Of a DNA stretch of 64,000 bases, positions 32,196 to 41,593 are shown piece by piece. The stretch's first letter is position 1. Every line of letters begins with the position of its first letter. Under the pieces are notes generated by a model. That model worked only from the letters and a program-made list of their open reading frames with translations, was not told where the DNA came from and ran no database searches. The position numbers were made by a program, and so were the translations under genes. The DNA comes from JAPULR01 sp963665075 (GTDB lineage Bacteria; Chloroflexota; Dehalococcoidia; Lucifugimonadales; GCA-2712585): contig OY762063.1 in NCBI GenBank assembly GCA_963665075.1, positions 2,418,001 to 2,482,000 of the forward strand, given 5' to 3'.

Positions 32196-32747
32196 ATGGG
32201 GTTTTTCGGAAGACGCAGGGACGCGCTGGAGGATGAGCCGGGGACGGCGGCGGCGGGACTTCTCGCCGGTTCCGTCGCGGCGATAGTCGGCGTTGCGGTC
32301 AGCATTCCGCTGGAATCGCCGAGCGACGCATACTTCAACAGCGCCTCGGTGTCGCTGGGATCGCTGGGGCTGGGGTTGGGCGTGGGGCTGTTGTGGCGGG
32401 TTCTGTCGTCGTGCGGTCGGAATCGGCTGCTGTATTTCAACGTGGTCATGTCGATGCTGTCCATAATGGCGGTGGCGGGGACGCTGGGGTTGGAGACGTA
32501 TCTGGAGAGGTCGGTTTCCTTCATCCTGCCGCTGGCGTCGCTGGCGGTGGGGGTGACGTGGCTGCTGACGTTGATTCTGGCGCGGATGGGGCGGGCGCTG
32601 CCGTGGCGGCTGGCGTTGGCGACGGCAGCGATAGCGTTGGCGTTGGGGTTGGCGCTGGCGGGGCAGGGGGACCAGGAGGACGGGCGGTTGGAGCTGCCGC
32701 CGAGGAGTTCGATGATAGTTCAGGAAATGGGAGTTGACGCGTTATGA
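32196..32747 (+). CDS. Multi-helix membrane protein
   Basis: 183 residues of unknown function with about five membrane helices (AAAGLLAGSVAAIVGVAVSIPL, SLGSLGLGLGVGLLWRVL, LLYFNVVMSMLSIMAVAGTLGL, ILPLASLAVGVTWLLTLILA, LALATAAIALALGLALAG) and a short soluble tail. Starts at 32169, 32187 and 32196 are all ATG. TATAAT at 32183-32188 sits seven bases before ATG 32196, which would make that a leaderless start. The stop overlaps the YceI lipoprotein gene (ATGA), so they are probably co-expressed. Confidence 0.6.
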   Translation: MGFFGRRRDALEDEPGTAAAGLLAGSVAAIVGVAVSIPLESPSDAYFNSASVSLGSLGLGLGVGLLWRVLSSCGRNRLLYFNVVMSMLSIMAVAGTLGLETYLERSVSFILPLASLAVGVTWLLTLILARMGRALPWRLALATAAIALALGLALAGQGDQEDGRLELPPRSSMIVQEMGVDAL

Positions 32748-33661
32748 AGAGATTTTTAGGTTTGGTCATTGGCGGTTGGACGGCTGCGATATTGTCGGCG
32801 TTGATTGTCGGTCTGGTGATTTCAGGCTGTGCGGGAGCAACGGAGGAAGGGTTCGGCGTGTCGGACGACGAGGGATGGGGGACGCGGGCGACGGAGGGGT
32901 GGGAGACGCCGCCCCCGTCGGCGCCGCAGACGGTTGTGGCGGTGCCTACGGCGACGGCGATGGCGACGGCGACGCCCCTTCCAACAGCCACCCCGTTGGC
33001 GGCGACGGCGATGGCTACCGCGACGCCCTTGGCGACGGCTACGGCGATGGCGGTTACCCCGTTGGCGACGGCTACGCCGCTATCCACGGCGACGCCTTTA
33101 GCCGTGGATACGTCGGAGGGGGCGTCGCGGGGGACGGGGGAGTACGAAGGGGTGACGTTCGTGGTGTCGGAAGGGTCGGAGGCGACGTTCACGGTGACGG
33201 AGAAGCTGGCGCGGCTGTCGCTGCCCAACGACGCGGTGATGCGGACGGCGGCGCTTACGGGGGAGGTGCGGCTGGACGGGGGGACTTCGTCTATCGACAT
33301 TGACTTGCACTCGATGACGAGCGACCAGGCGAATCGGGACAGGTACGTGAGGTCGCGGATGTTCGCGAATCATCAGACGGCGACGTTTACGGTGCCTTCG
33401 GTGTCGGAGTTGCCGGAGGGGTTCGCGGATGGCGCGGAGGTGGAGGCGCAGGTGGAGGGGAGTCTGGAGATTCGGGGAATCACTGTGCCGTTGGTGTTTG
33501 AGGTGGAGGCGCGGGATGACGGGGATCGGGTGTTCATTCTGGGACGGACGACGTTTACGTGGCAGGATATGGAGATTACGCCGCCGGTGGTGGGGCCTGT
33601 GCAGAGCATAGAGGATGAGGTGCGGGTGGAGGTTTTGTTGTCGGTGGAGCCGGGGGGATAG
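32744..33661 (+). CDS. YceI-family lipoprotein with Thr/Ala/Pro linker
   Basis: 305 residues. Lipoprotein signal (LSALIVGLVISGCAG, Cys 29), then a low-complexity linker of TAT and PLATAT-type units (about 65-120), then a YceI domain (about 128-303): FTVTEKLARLSLPNDAVMRTAALTGEVRLDG, MFANHQTATFTVPSV, VEGSLEIRGITVPLVFEVEA. YceI proteins form a lipocalin-like barrel that binds isoprenoid or other lipids, here presumably at the cell surface. The ATG overlaps the stop of the membrane protein gene upstream. Confidence 0.9.
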   Translation: MKRFLGLVIGGWTAAILSALIVGLVISGCAGATEEGFGVSDDEGWGTRATEGWETPPPSAPQTVVAVPTATAMATATPLPTATPLAATAMATATPLATATAMAVTPLATATPLSTATPLAVDTSEGASRGTGEYEGVTFVVSEGSEATFTVTEKLARLSLPNDAVMRTAALTGEVRLDGGTSSIDIDLHSMTSDQANRDRYVRSRMFANHQTATFTVPSVSELPEGFADGAEVEAQVEGSLEIRGITVPLVFEVEARDDGDRVFILGRTTFTWQDMEITPPVVGPVQSIEDEVRVEVLLSVEPGG

Positions 33662-33671
33662 GGGGGTGGGA

Positions 33672-34145
33672 GGACCTTCACGCCAGCCCTCTCCCAGGAT
33701 GGGAGTGGGAAGATGGGATCCCGCTTTTGCGGGAGCAAGTGGGCGCTGCTCGACCCTTCGGCAGGCTCAGGGTGAGCGGGGGAGTCACCCCCATCTCAAT
33801 CTTCCCCCGTCAAGGGGGAAGAGGCTAATTGACGCTCTTGGGAGGTTATGCAAAGGTCTCTGTCAAGGGGGAAGGGATAAGAGGGGATGGATTCCCGCCT
33901 GCGCGGGAATGACGGTTATGCAAAGGTCTCTGTCAAGGGGGAAGGGAGGGGACTGGATTCCGGCTTTCGCCGGAATGACGGGCGTGTTGGGGGAGGGCGC
34001 TCGACCCTTCGACAGGCTCAGGGTGAGCGGGGGGAATGGATTCCCGCCTGCGCGGGAATGACGGGCGTGTTGGGGGAGGGCGCTCGACCCTTCGACAGGC
34101 TCAGGGTGAGCGGGGGGGATGGATTCCCGCCTACGCGGGAATGAC
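33672..34145. repeat. Repeat mosaic (E, A, B, D, A, B, A, B, A)
   Basis: Family E near 33679-33710, an A variant GGATCCCGC-TTTT-GCGGGAGC near 33716, family B near 33749-33778, family D near 33785-33822, then family A at about 33887-33914, an arm-swapped A (ATTCCGGC/GCCGGAAT) near 33955-33980, and a 97-bp tandem pair of B + A units (33987-34060 and 34080-34145). Confidence 0.85.
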
Positions 34146-34275
34146 GAAGGTGGTTGTGGGAATTGTATGTGGGGGTGAGCGGGTTGGCGATGGGGTTGTG
34201 GCACAACGCAGGGACGACCGGCGGGTCGCCCATATAATAGATGCTGGGGGGGGAAGAAATTTGGAGGTTGATGAT

Positions 34276-35226
34276 ATGAAGTTCGGGGTTAGTTTGCAGA
34301 ATCGGGGGGCGGGGGCCACGCCGGAGAATCTGGCGCTGGTGGCGCGTCGGGCGGAGGCGTTGGGCTTTGATTCGGCGTTCGTGGGAGACCACGTGGTGAT
34401 ACCGGAGTCGTTCATTTCGGAGTATCCGTACAGCGCGACGGGGGAGTTCACGGGCGCGGCGTCGGGGGAGTGGCTGGACCAGCTGACGGTGTTGACTTAC
34501 GTGGGGGCGAAGACGGAGCGGATCCGGTTGGGGACGGGGGTGCTGATTCTGCCGCATCGGAATCCGGTGGTGGCGGCGAAGACGCTGGCGACGATGGACG
34601 TGCTGTCGAAGGGGCGGCTGATTGTGGGCGTGGGGGTGGGCTGGCTGCGGGAGGAGTTCGAGGCGTTGGGGCTGCCGCCGTTTTCGGAGCGGGGCGCGGT
34701 GGGGAACGAGTATCTGCGGGCGTTCAAGGAATTGTGGACGCGGGAGAATCCGAGGTTCGAGGGGGAGTATTGTGGATTTTCGGGGATAAAGTTCGAGCCG
34801 AAGCCGGTGCAGAAGCCGCATCCGCCGATATGGGTTGGAGGGGAGAGCGGGCCGGCGCTGCGTCGGGCGGCGACGCTGGGGGACGCGTGGCATCCCATCG
34901 GGTCGAATCCGCGGTTTCCGCTGGTGACGGCGGAGGATATGCGGCGGTCGGTTTCGAGGCTGCGGCGGTATGCGGAGAAGGCCGGGCGGGATCCTTCGGA
35001 GATTGGGGTGGCGTACAGGCCGCCGCGGTATCTGCTGGGGTCGGAGTCGGACAGGGAGCAGCCGTTCATGGGGACGGCGGAGCAGATTGCGGAGGACGTG
35101 GCGGAGTTCGCGGAGGCGGGGGTTGGTCACCTGGCGTTGGACTTCCGGCGGGATGAGGTTGGGGAGACGGTGTCGGTGATGGAGGAGTTCGCGGAGCGGG
35201 TGATGCGGTTGGGGGCGGGGGTTTAG
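34276..35226 (+). CDS. LLM-class F420-dependent oxidoreductase
   Basis: 316 residues with the luciferase-like monooxygenase TIM barrel: MKFGVSLQNRGAGATPENL, AEALGFDSAFVGDHVVIPE, IRLGTGVLILPHRNPVVAAKTLATMDVLSKGRLIVGVGVGWLREEF and PPIWVGGESGPALRRAATLGDAWHP. This is the pattern of the F420-using subfamily (probable TIGR03619 type). Substrate is unknown. ATG 34276 follows GGAGG eight bases upstream; TATAAT at 34233-34238 could be the -10. The longer frame from 34036 runs through a repeat and is not used. Confidence 0.92.
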   Translation: MKFGVSLQNRGAGATPENLALVARRAEALGFDSAFVGDHVVIPESFISEYPYSATGEFTGAASGEWLDQLTVLTYVGAKTERIRLGTGVLILPHRNPVVAAKTLATMDVLSKGRLIVGVGVGWLREEFEALGLPPFSERGAVGNEYLRAFKELWTRENPRFEGEYCGFSGIKFEPKPVQKPHPPIWVGGESGPALRRAATLGDAWHPIGSNPRFPLVTAEDMRRSVSRLRRYAEKAGRDPSEIGVAYRPPRYLLGSESDREQPFMGTAEQIAEDVAEFAEAGVGHLALDFRRDEVGETVSVMEEFAERVMRLGAGV

Positions 35227-35232
35227 GGGGCG

Positions 35233-35380
35233 CTCGACCCTTCGACAGGCTCAGGGTGAGCGGGGGTTGGTTGGCTCAGGACAAGCCCTTCGACAGGCTC
35301 AGGGTGGGCGGGAGTTGGTTGGCTCAGGACAGGCCCTTCGACAGGCTCAGGGTGAGCGGGGGTTGGTTGGCTCAGGATAA
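35233..35380. repeat. 48-bp tandem array of family B, three copies
   Basis: Unit CCCTTCGACAGGCTCAGGGT + GAGCGGGGGTTGGTTGGCTCAGGACAAG repeated three times with a strict 48-bp period. The spacer TTGGTTGGCTCAGGA recurs at 36090 and in the 14.8-kb module. Confidence 0.85.
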
Positions 35381-35390
35381 GGGTAAAGGG

Positions 35391-35936
35391 TTAGGAGGGG
35401 GTTATTACGCCGCAGGCTACGCGACCGCCGGCGCCGGCGTCGGCCCCGTAGGTGTCGGCCTTTTCGTGGACGATGATGGCGGAACCGTCGGCGTCCAGAA
35501 CCGAGTTGGTCTCGCCGGTTTGGACGGTGATGGCGACGTTGAAGAAGTCGGCGCGGGCGGAACCGTCGGCGTTGGCGTAGATGTTAGGCAAGTCTCCGGC
35601 GTGGCTGCCTTCCGTATTCATGTAGCCGTGGGCCAATCCTTCGGGCGCGAAGTGGTCGCCCGCGGCGGAGAAGTCGGGCGCGCATTTGCCGGTTTCGTGG
35701 ATGTGGAACCCGTGAGGGCCGGGGGGCAAGCCGGCGAGGTCGGCGGAAAGCAGCACGCCGCCCATTCCCTGGGTCAGGGTCACCGCTCCCATAGCCTCCC
35801 CCTGGGGGCCTGTCATTTCCGCGCGGGCGGTGGCTCCAATATCGGCGGGCTGGGTGTCCGATGACGCGCAGGCGGTGAGGGCGGACAGGAGGAGGACGGC
35901 AGTAATGGCGGAGAAGGCAATGGCGGGGATTCGCAT
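35391..35936 (-). CDS. sodC: Cu/Zn superoxide dismutase lipoprotein
   Basis: 181 residues. Lipoprotein signal (AVLLLSALTACASS, Cys near 23). The SodC domain keeps its metal ligands: GPHGFHIHETGKC near 77-89 (Cu His residues), AGDHFAPEGLAHGYMNTEGSHAGDLPN (Zn His/Asp), and SAIIVHEKADTYG near 158 (Cu His). The disulfide partner Cys is in GGRVACGVITPS. It removes superoxide outside the cytoplasmic membrane. ATG 35936 is chosen because AGGAG lies nine bases upstream; GTG 35945 is too close to that site. Confidence 0.93.
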   Translation of the reverse strand: MRIPAIAFSAITAVLLLSALTACASSDTQPADIGATARAEMTGPQGEAMGAVTLTQGMGGVLLSADLAGLPPGPHGFHIHETGKCAPDFSAAGDHFAPEGLAHGYMNTEGSHAGDLPNIYANADGSARADFFNVAITVQTGETNSVLDADGSAIIVHEKADTYGADAGAGGRVACGVITPS

Positions 35937-36049
35937 TGTTCGCACTCCTTTGGCAGCGGGTTGGGCGCGATTAGAGAATGAGTCTTATAGTCTAGCAAAG
36001 GCGCGGTACGGCAACAAGCGCATCCTGGTTCACGGCTTTCGTTGGGATG

Positions 36050-36420
36050 ATAGGGACGCTCGACCCTTCGACAAGCTCAGGGTGAGCGGGGGTTGGTTGG
36101 CACGGGGCAGGCTCTAATCTTCTCCCGTCAGGGAGACCTTTGCGTAACTGCCGGATGCCTCGTTCATCCCGCCCGAATCACCCCCATCTCAATCTTCCCC
36201 CATCAAGGGGGAAGAGGTTTTTGGGAGATCTGGGAAGGTTATACAAATATCCCCATCAAGGGGGAAGAGGTTTTTGGGAGATAATGAAAGGGGTATGCAA
36301 GGGGCAGCGTCCAGGGGGAAGGGAGAAGATGGATTCCCGCCTGCGCGGGAATGACGGAGGGGGTTGGCGGGAATGATGGGATGGGGGCGCTCGACCCTTC
36401 GACAGGCTCAGGGTGAGCGG
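36050..36420. repeat. Repeat mosaic (B, D, D, A, B)
   Basis: Family B near 36060-36092, family D near 36178-36215 and a like unit ATCAAGGGGGAAGAGG near 36253, joined by TTTTTGGGAGAT spacers, family A near 36329-36356 and family B near 36389-36421. No gene is seen between 35937 and 36624. Confidence 0.8.
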
Positions 36421-36459
36421 GGGTGGGAATTGGGGTGGCGTGGAGGGGAATTGGGGTGT

Positions 36460-36487
36460 TTGTAAAGTTGCGGGGGTGTGATATGCT
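36460..36487 (+). promoter_or_regulatory. Promoter of the yacL-ispD-ispF-cysS operon
   Basis: TTGTAA (36460-36465), 16 bases, TATGCT (36482-36487) with an extended TGA. A 130-base AT-richer leader follows before the GTG start at 36625; it does not match a riboswitch I know. Confidence 0.5.
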
Positions 36488-36624
36488 AGGGGAAGCACTA
36501 TTATTAACTCTCACCACGCTCGGGCTTGAGATAAAATCGGCTTTGCCAAATGCACTATTCGCTTTCTTCAGGATTTCCCTCAGGGCCGAAGGGTGGACGG
36601 GAGTCGTTGTTGGGTAGTTAGGCA

Positions 36625-37671
36625 GTGTTTGTAAGACTGGCGTCCTTTGTCGTATTCGCCATAATCGGATGGCAGGTTAGCCTTGCGCTTTCTCCGGCCT
36701 CGGACGAAGGCATGCGCTACCTGCCGTGGGGCGTGGCAATCACCGCCATCGCCATAGTCAGCGGCATTGGGGGAGGCATCTACGGGCCGCGCCTGATCAA
36801 CACCCTGACGAGGGCGGTGGACGAGGTCTCCCGGGTGTCCCTGAGCACCATCGTATCCGGCACGCTGGGGCTGATAGTGGGGCTGATTGTGGCGGCGCTG
36901 GTTTCCATCCCCTTCTTCCAGCTGCCGGGGGAGTTGAACTGGATAATCCCCTTCATCATCATGGGCACCTTCGCCTTCGTGGGGCTGTCCATCGGGCTGC
37001 ACAGGGAGCAGGACTTGCACCTGATATTTCCGGGAGCGGGTGGCGGTTCGCGAGCTTCGACGGGGACGAAGATACGCATTCTCATGGACACGAGTGCCAT
37101 CATCGACGGGCGAATCGGAGACCTGAGCGAAACGGGCTTCGTCCAGGGCTCGCTTATCGTCCCGCAGTTCGTGCTGGACGAATTGCGGCACATCGCCGAC
37201 TCCAGCGACTCTATCAGGAGGACGCGCGGGAGGCGGGGGCTGGAAGTCCTGTCCAATCTGCGTCGAAACAATGATTTGCCGATACAATTCACGGACGCGC
37301 AGGTGCCGCGGGGCGGCGAGGTGGACACGGAGCTGGTGCGGATGGCGAAGGAGATGAAGGCGTTTATTCTCACCACGGACTACAATCTGAATCGGGTGGC
37401 GGAGCTGAACGGGGTGCACGTGCTGAACGTGAATCAGCTGGCGAACGCGCTCAAGCCGGTGGTGCTGCCGGGGGAGACGCTGGCGGTGAACATAATCCAG
37501 GAGGGGAAAGAGGTGGGCCAGGGGGTGGCGTTTCTGGACGACGGGACGATGGTGGTGGTGGAAGGCGGGCGTCGCTTCATCAACTCCATCCAGGAGGTGA
37601 CGGTGACGCGGGTGCTTCAGACGGCGGCGGGGCGCATCATCTTCGCGCAGCCGCGGGGCATGTATAGATGA
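36625..37671 (+). CDS. yacL: YacL-type membrane PIN-TRAM protein
   Basis: 348 residues. Four membrane helices in the first 130 residues, then a PIN nuclease domain (about 150-270: ILMDTSAIIDGRIGDL with first Asp near 154, VPQFVLDELRHIADSSD, RRGLEVL, and AFILTTDYNLNRVAE), then a C-terminal TRAM domain (about 285-345: PGETLAVNIIQEGKEVGQGVAFLDDGTMVVVEGG). This is the YacL layout; the protein is thought to be a membrane-bound RNase. It heads an overlapping operon with ispD, ispF and cysS, the same order seen in Bacillus and relatives. GTG 36625 gives the full first helix. Confidence 0.92.
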   Translation: MFVRLASFVVFAIIGWQVSLALSPASDEGMRYLPWGVAITAIAIVSGIGGGIYGPRLINTLTRAVDEVSRVSLSTIVSGTLGLIVGLIVAALVSIPFFQLPGELNWIIPFIIMGTFAFVGLSIGLHREQDLHLIFPGAGGGSRASTGTKIRILMDTSAIIDGRIGDLSETGFVQGSLIVPQFVLDELRHIADSSDSIRRTRGRRGLEVLSNLRRNNDLPIQFTDAQVPRGGEVDTELVRMAKEMKAFILTTDYNLNRVAELNGVHVLNVNQLANALKPVVLPGETLAVNIIQEGKEVGQGVAFLDDGTMVVVEGGRRFINSIQEVTVTRVLQTAAGRIIFAQPRGMYR

Positions 37672-38378
37672 GGGCGGGCGAAACTCCTTCCCCCGGCGCG
37701 GTTGGGGTGGTTATCGTGGGCGCGGGCAGGGGCGTCCGGATGGGCGGGCCGGACAAGATTTTCGCGCCGATCAGGGGCGTGCCGGTTATCGCGTACTCGC
37801 TGAGGACCTTCGCGGCCATGCGGGAAGTGAGCCGAATTTCGTTGGTGGTGACGTCGGAGGGGCTTCGTGACGCGCGGCGGCTGTCGATGGCGTTCGGGAT
37901 GGGGAAGGTGGCGGAGACGTGCGTGGGCGGGGAGCGGCGTAGGGATTCGGTGCGGGCCGGGTTGGAAGCTCTGGGCGAGTGCGACTGGGTGGCGGTGCAC
38001 GACGCCGCCCGGCCTCTGGTGGACGGGACGATTATCCGGCGGGGTCTGAAGGCGGTGTCGGAAACGGGCGCGGCGGTCTGCGCCGTGCCGGTCAAGGACA
38101 CCATCAAGGTCGTTTCGGAAGACGGGGCGGTGTTGGAGACTCCGCCGAGGGAGAGTCTGTGGCAGGTGCAGACGCCGCAGATATTTCGTTACGAAACGCT
38201 GATGAAGGCCCACGAAGAATGCGACGGCGACTTCACGGACGACGGGGCGATGGTTGAGAGTCTGGGGGTGGCGGTCAAGGTGTTTCCGGGGTCGTATCGC
38301 AACGTGAAGGTGACGACGCCGGAGGACCTGGCGGTTGTTGAGGCGTTGATGGGGCAGGCGCGGGCGGCGGCCTCGTGA
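37668..38378 (+). CDS. ispD: 2-C-methyl-D-erythritol 4-phosphate cytidylyltransferase
   Basis: 236 residues. It makes CDP-methylerythritol in the MEP isoprenoid pathway. Visible blocks: VIVGAGRGVRMGGPDKIFAPI near 14-34 (CTP site), GGERRRDSVRAGLEAL near 88, VAVHDAARPLV near 107, VKDTIKVV near 143, and QTPQIFRYETL near 167. ATG 37668 overlaps the yacL stop. IspF follows with a GTGA overlap, so two successive enzymes of the pathway's middle are co-translated. Confidence 0.96.
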   Translation: MRAGETPSPGAVGVVIVGAGRGVRMGGPDKIFAPIRGVPVIAYSLRTFAAMREVSRISLVVTSEGLRDARRLSMAFGMGKVAETCVGGERRRDSVRAGLEALGECDWVAVHDAARPLVDGTIIRRGLKAVSETGAAVCAVPVKDTIKVVSEDGAVLETPPRESLWQVQTPQIFRYETLMKAHEECDGDFTDDGAMVESLGVAVKVFPGSYRNVKVTTPEDLAVVEALMGQARAAAS

Positions 38379-38857
38379 GTGTGCGGGTGGGCATGGGATT
38401 CGACGCCCATCCTCTTGTCGATGGAAGGCCGTTGATTCTTGGGGGCGTCGGAATTTCCTTTGAGAAGGGGCTGTCGGGGCACAGCGACGGGGATGTGGTC
38501 GTCCATGCAATTATGGACGCGATGTTGGGGGCCGCCGCTCTGGGGGACAAGGGGGTGCATTTTCCTTCCGGCGACGCTTCTTTGGAGGGGATTTCAAGCC
38601 TGACGCTGCTGGAGCGGACGGTATCGCTGGCGGCGGGGCGTCGGTGGCGGGTGGTCAACGTGGATGCTACAATAATCGCGCAACAGCCCCGGTTGGGGGC
38701 TTTCATCGACGAAATGCGGGAGAACGTGGCGCAGTCGCTGGGAACGCAAAAGGCGAACGTGAGCATCAAGGCAACCACAACGGACCGGATGGGATTCGCG
38801 GGACGGGGCGAGGGCATAGCGGCCTGCGCCGTGGCGCTGGTAGAGGCCATCGAATGA
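38375..38857 (+). CDS. ispF: 2-C-methyl-D-erythritol 2,4-cyclodiphosphate synthase
   Basis: 160 residues, the usual length. Metal and substrate sites are intact: MGFDAHPLVDGRPLILGGV (Asp-x-His), GHSDGDVVVHAIMDAMLGAAALGD, NVDATIIAQQPRL, and STKATTTDRMGF-like KATTTDRMGFAGRGEGIA near the C-terminus. It cyclises the CDP intermediate that lies two steps after IspD. GTG 38375 overlaps the ispD stop, and its own stop overlaps the cysS ATG. Confidence 0.97.
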   Translation: MSVRVGMGFDAHPLVDGRPLILGGVGISFEKGLSGHSDGDVVVHAIMDAMLGAAALGDKGVHFPSGDASLEGISSLTLLERTVSLAAGRRWRVVNVDATIIAQQPRLGAFIDEMRENVAQSLGTQKANVSIKATTTDRMGFAGRGEGIAACAVALVEAIE

Positions 38858-40329
38858 AATTGTACAGCACACTTTCCGGCGCGGCGGCGGAGTTCGCGCC
38901 CGCCGGGGAGCGGGTGAAGATGTACGTTTGCGGCATCACGCCCTATTCGTCCAGTCACGTGGGTCACGCCTTCAGTTCCGTGGTCTTCGACGTGCTTCGT
39001 CGCTACCTGGAGTTCAAGGGATTCCGGGTGCATCACGTCCAGAACTTCACGGACATCGACGACAAGATAATCGCGCGTTCCACGGAAGAGGGCGTCAGCT
39101 ACAGGGAGCTTTCCGACCGGTACATCGAGGAGTATACGGATGAGTTGGCGCGGCTGCGGGTCGCGCCCGCCCACGTGTATCCACTGGCTACGGAGGCCAT
39201 TCCCCGGATGTTGGAGATCATCCGCAAGCTGGTGGAGAAGGGCCACGCCTACGAGTCGGGGGGAGACGTTTATTTTCGGGTGGAGGGCTGCGAGGGGTAT
39301 GGCAAGCTGAGTCATCGTTCGATCGACAGCATGATTGCCGGCGCGCGGGTGGAGGCTTTGGAGGGGAAGGAGCACCCGATGGACTTCACGCTGTGGAAGG
39401 CGGCGAAGCCCGGCGAGCCGGCGTGGGAGAGTCCGTGGGGGCCGGGCCGGCCGGGGTGGCACATCGAGTGCAGCGCCATTGCGTTGGAGCATCTGGGGGA
39501 GACGCTGGACATTCACGGCGGCGGGCAGGATCTGGTGTTTCCCCATCACGAAAACGAGATTGCCCAGAGCGAAAGCTATACGGGCGTGACGCCTTTCGCT
39601 CGCTTTTGGGTGCATAACGGGATGATTCGGATGGGCGAGAGCAAGATGAGCAAGTCGCTGGGGAATCTGGTGGGGGTTTCGGATGCGTTGGAGGGTCACA
39701 GCGTTGACGCGCTGCGGCTGTTCTTCCTAGGCTCCCACTATCGCAGTCCGCTCAACTACAGCGACGAAAGTCTGGACGCGATGGAGCGGGCGGCGGAGCG
39801 GCTTCGGAACGCGCTGAGGCCCGGGGCTGACGCGTCGGTAAACGGGAAGCTGGACGCGGACCCGTTCGAGGCGCGGTTTACGTCCGCAATGGACGATGAC
39901 TTGAATACGCCGCAGGCTATGGGGGCGCTTTTCGATTTGGCGCGGGAGATAAACCGGGCGAGGGAGCGTCGGGAATCGGTGGACGCCGCGCAAGCGCGGC
40001 TGCGGCGGCTGGGGGGCGTGTTGGGGTTGGCGCTGTCTGAAGACGCGCAAGGGCAGGACTTGCCGATGGATGCGCTGATGAGTCTGTTCCGGGAGACGGG
40101 GTCGCAGCTGAACGCGTCGGGGCAGCACAAGCTGGCGGGGTGGGTTGAGGCGCACTTGCAGGACAAAGATGGGGAGACGATTGTGGAGACGCTGCTGGCT
40201 ATCCGGCGGGAGCTGCGTCAGAACCGGGAGTATGAGATGGCGGACGCGATTCGTTCCCGGCTGGGGGAGATGGGCTTTGCGTTGGAGGACAGCGCGGATG
40301 GGACGACGTGGCGGTTTCGGGCTTCGTAG
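38854..40329 (+). CDS. cysS: Cysteinyl-tRNA synthetase
   Basis: 491 residues, charging tRNA-Cys. Zinc Cys in MYVCGITPY near 26, HIGH-type motif SHVGHAF, VQNFTDIDDKII, GWHIECSAIALEHLG near 202, HHENEIAQSES and the KMSKSLGN loop near 267. The C-terminal anticodon-binding helices are complete. ATG 38854 overlaps the ispF stop (ATGA). It ends the yacL operon; the repeats after its stop are followed by the IS30 element. Confidence 0.97.
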   Translation: MKLYSTLSGAAAEFAPAGERVKMYVCGITPYSSSHVGHAFSSVVFDVLRRYLEFKGFRVHHVQNFTDIDDKIIARSTEEGVSYRELSDRYIEEYTDELARLRVAPAHVYPLATEAIPRMLEIIRKLVEKGHAYESGGDVYFRVEGCEGYGKLSHRSIDSMIAGARVEALEGKEHPMDFTLWKAAKPGEPAWESPWGPGRPGWHIECSAIALEHLGETLDIHGGGQDLVFPHHENEIAQSESYTGVTPFARFWVHNGMIRMGESKMSKSLGNLVGVSDALEGHSVDALRLFFLGSHYRSPLNYSDESLDAMERAAERLRNALRPGADASVNGKLDADPFEARFTSAMDDDLNTPQAMGALFDLAREINRARERRESVDAAQARLRRLGGVLGLALSEDAQGQDLPMDALMSLFRETGSQLNASGQHKLAGWVEAHLQDKDGETIVETLLAIRRELRQNREYEMADAIRSRLGEMGFALEDSADGTTWRFRAS

Positions 40330-40349
40330 CGGTTGCGAATTTGGTTGGG

Positions 40350-40559
40350 ACGGGCGACCACAAGGGTCGCCCGTACAAAGGATGGGAGTGCGCCTGCATC
40401 AAGGGAGAAGATGGATTCCCGCCTACGCGGGAATGACGAAAGGGGGCGCTCGACCCTTCGACAGGCTCAGGGTGAGTGGGGATGGATTCCCGCCTACGCG
40501 GGAATGACGAAAGGGGGCGCTCGACCCTTCGACAGGCTCAGGGTGAGTGGGATGGATTC
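40350..40559. repeat. Repeat array left of the IS element (C, A, B, A, B, half A)
   Basis: A family C variant GGGCGACCACAAGGGTCGCCC (about 40353-40373), family A near 40410-40437, B near 40447-40478, A near 40482-40509, B near 40519-40549, and the left part of a third A copy, GATGGATTC (40551-40559), interrupted by the insertion sequence. Unit period (A + CGAAAGGGGG + B) is about 70 bp. Confidence 0.9.
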
Positions 40560-41593
40560 GCTAGACTCACAAACGAAGTGCAACGTCTTGTTAAGGTGTT
40601 GGCATGGGAAAGAGATATAGGCAGATTGACATCAGGGAGCGGTGTGAGATATCCCGCCTACGCGAGGAGGGACGGACGATATGCGAGATTGCGGCATCTA
40701 TGGGTCGCGCGAAGTCGACGATCAGCCGGGAGTTGAGGCGCAACGGCAAGAAGAAGGGAGAGTATGAGCCGGTGTACGCGGAGCGACAAGCCGTTGGGCG
40801 GAGATGGAGGGGGTCGAAGCTGGAGCGTGACGACGAGTTGCGGGAGTTGGTTCTTGCCGGACTCAGGGCGGGATTGTCGCCGGAGCAGGTGGCTTGCAGT
40901 CTGGAACTGCTCAAGGGGGAAAAGGTGATATCCCACGAGAGCATCTATCGGTTCGTGCACGGACAGATAGGGAGGACGAAGGACTACGGGTGGCGGAACT
41001 ATCTGCCCCGGAGGAAGTCAAAGCGGGGATACAGGGGACGAAGGGGAGGGAGTCCGGCGTCGTTCATCAAGATGAGGCGGTCCATATGGGAGCGGCCTGA
41101 GTGTGCGGAGACGCGGGATGCGCCTGGACACTGGGAGGCGGACTTGATGATGTTCAGCCGGCACGGGCAGGCGGTGTTGGCGCTGCATGAGCGGCAGTCG
41201 CGGATACTGTTGGGAGTGAGGCTGGAGAGCAAGGCGTCGGATCCGGTGGCGGAGGCTATGGAAAGGATGTTGGCGCCTTTGCCCGCGGAGTGGCGTCGGA
41301 CGATGACCTTCGACAACGGGACGGAGTTCGCGAAGCACTACCGGCTGCACGAGTTGGGGATGGAGACCTTCTTCTGCGACGTGAGGTCGCCGTGGCAGAA
41401 GGGGGGCGTGGAGAACGCCATAGGGCGTCTGCGGCGGACGCTGCCGCGGAAGACGGACCTGGGGGCGTTGTCGGATGAGGAGTTTGAGCGGTTGTTCCTG
41501 GTGTACAACAATACGCCGCGCAAGTGCCTGGGCTTCAGAACCCCGGCGGAGGTATTCCTATCTCAGGCGTTGCACTTGAAATGTGAATCCATC
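40560..41593 (+). mobile_element. IS30-family insertion sequence (1034 bp) inside a family A repeat
   Basis: Terminal inverted repeats of 26 bp match at 19 positions, including the last ten (AAGTGCAACG at 40576-40585, complementary to 41568-41577). Both ends are flanked by TTC (40557-40559 and 41594-41596), a 3-bp target duplication. Removing the element and one TTC restores GATGGATTCCCGCC-TAC-GCGGGAATGACG, a perfect family A copy. The right end begins GATGGATTC when read inward, the same nine bases as the left half of the target. IS30 elements are known to favour palindromic hot spots and sequences like their own ends. Confidence 0.85.

Noticed and set aside
36488..36624. Riboswitch or T-box in the yacL operon leader
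   Set aside because: No specifier stem, T-box TGGN motif or known riboswitch core was found; the leader stays unexplained.
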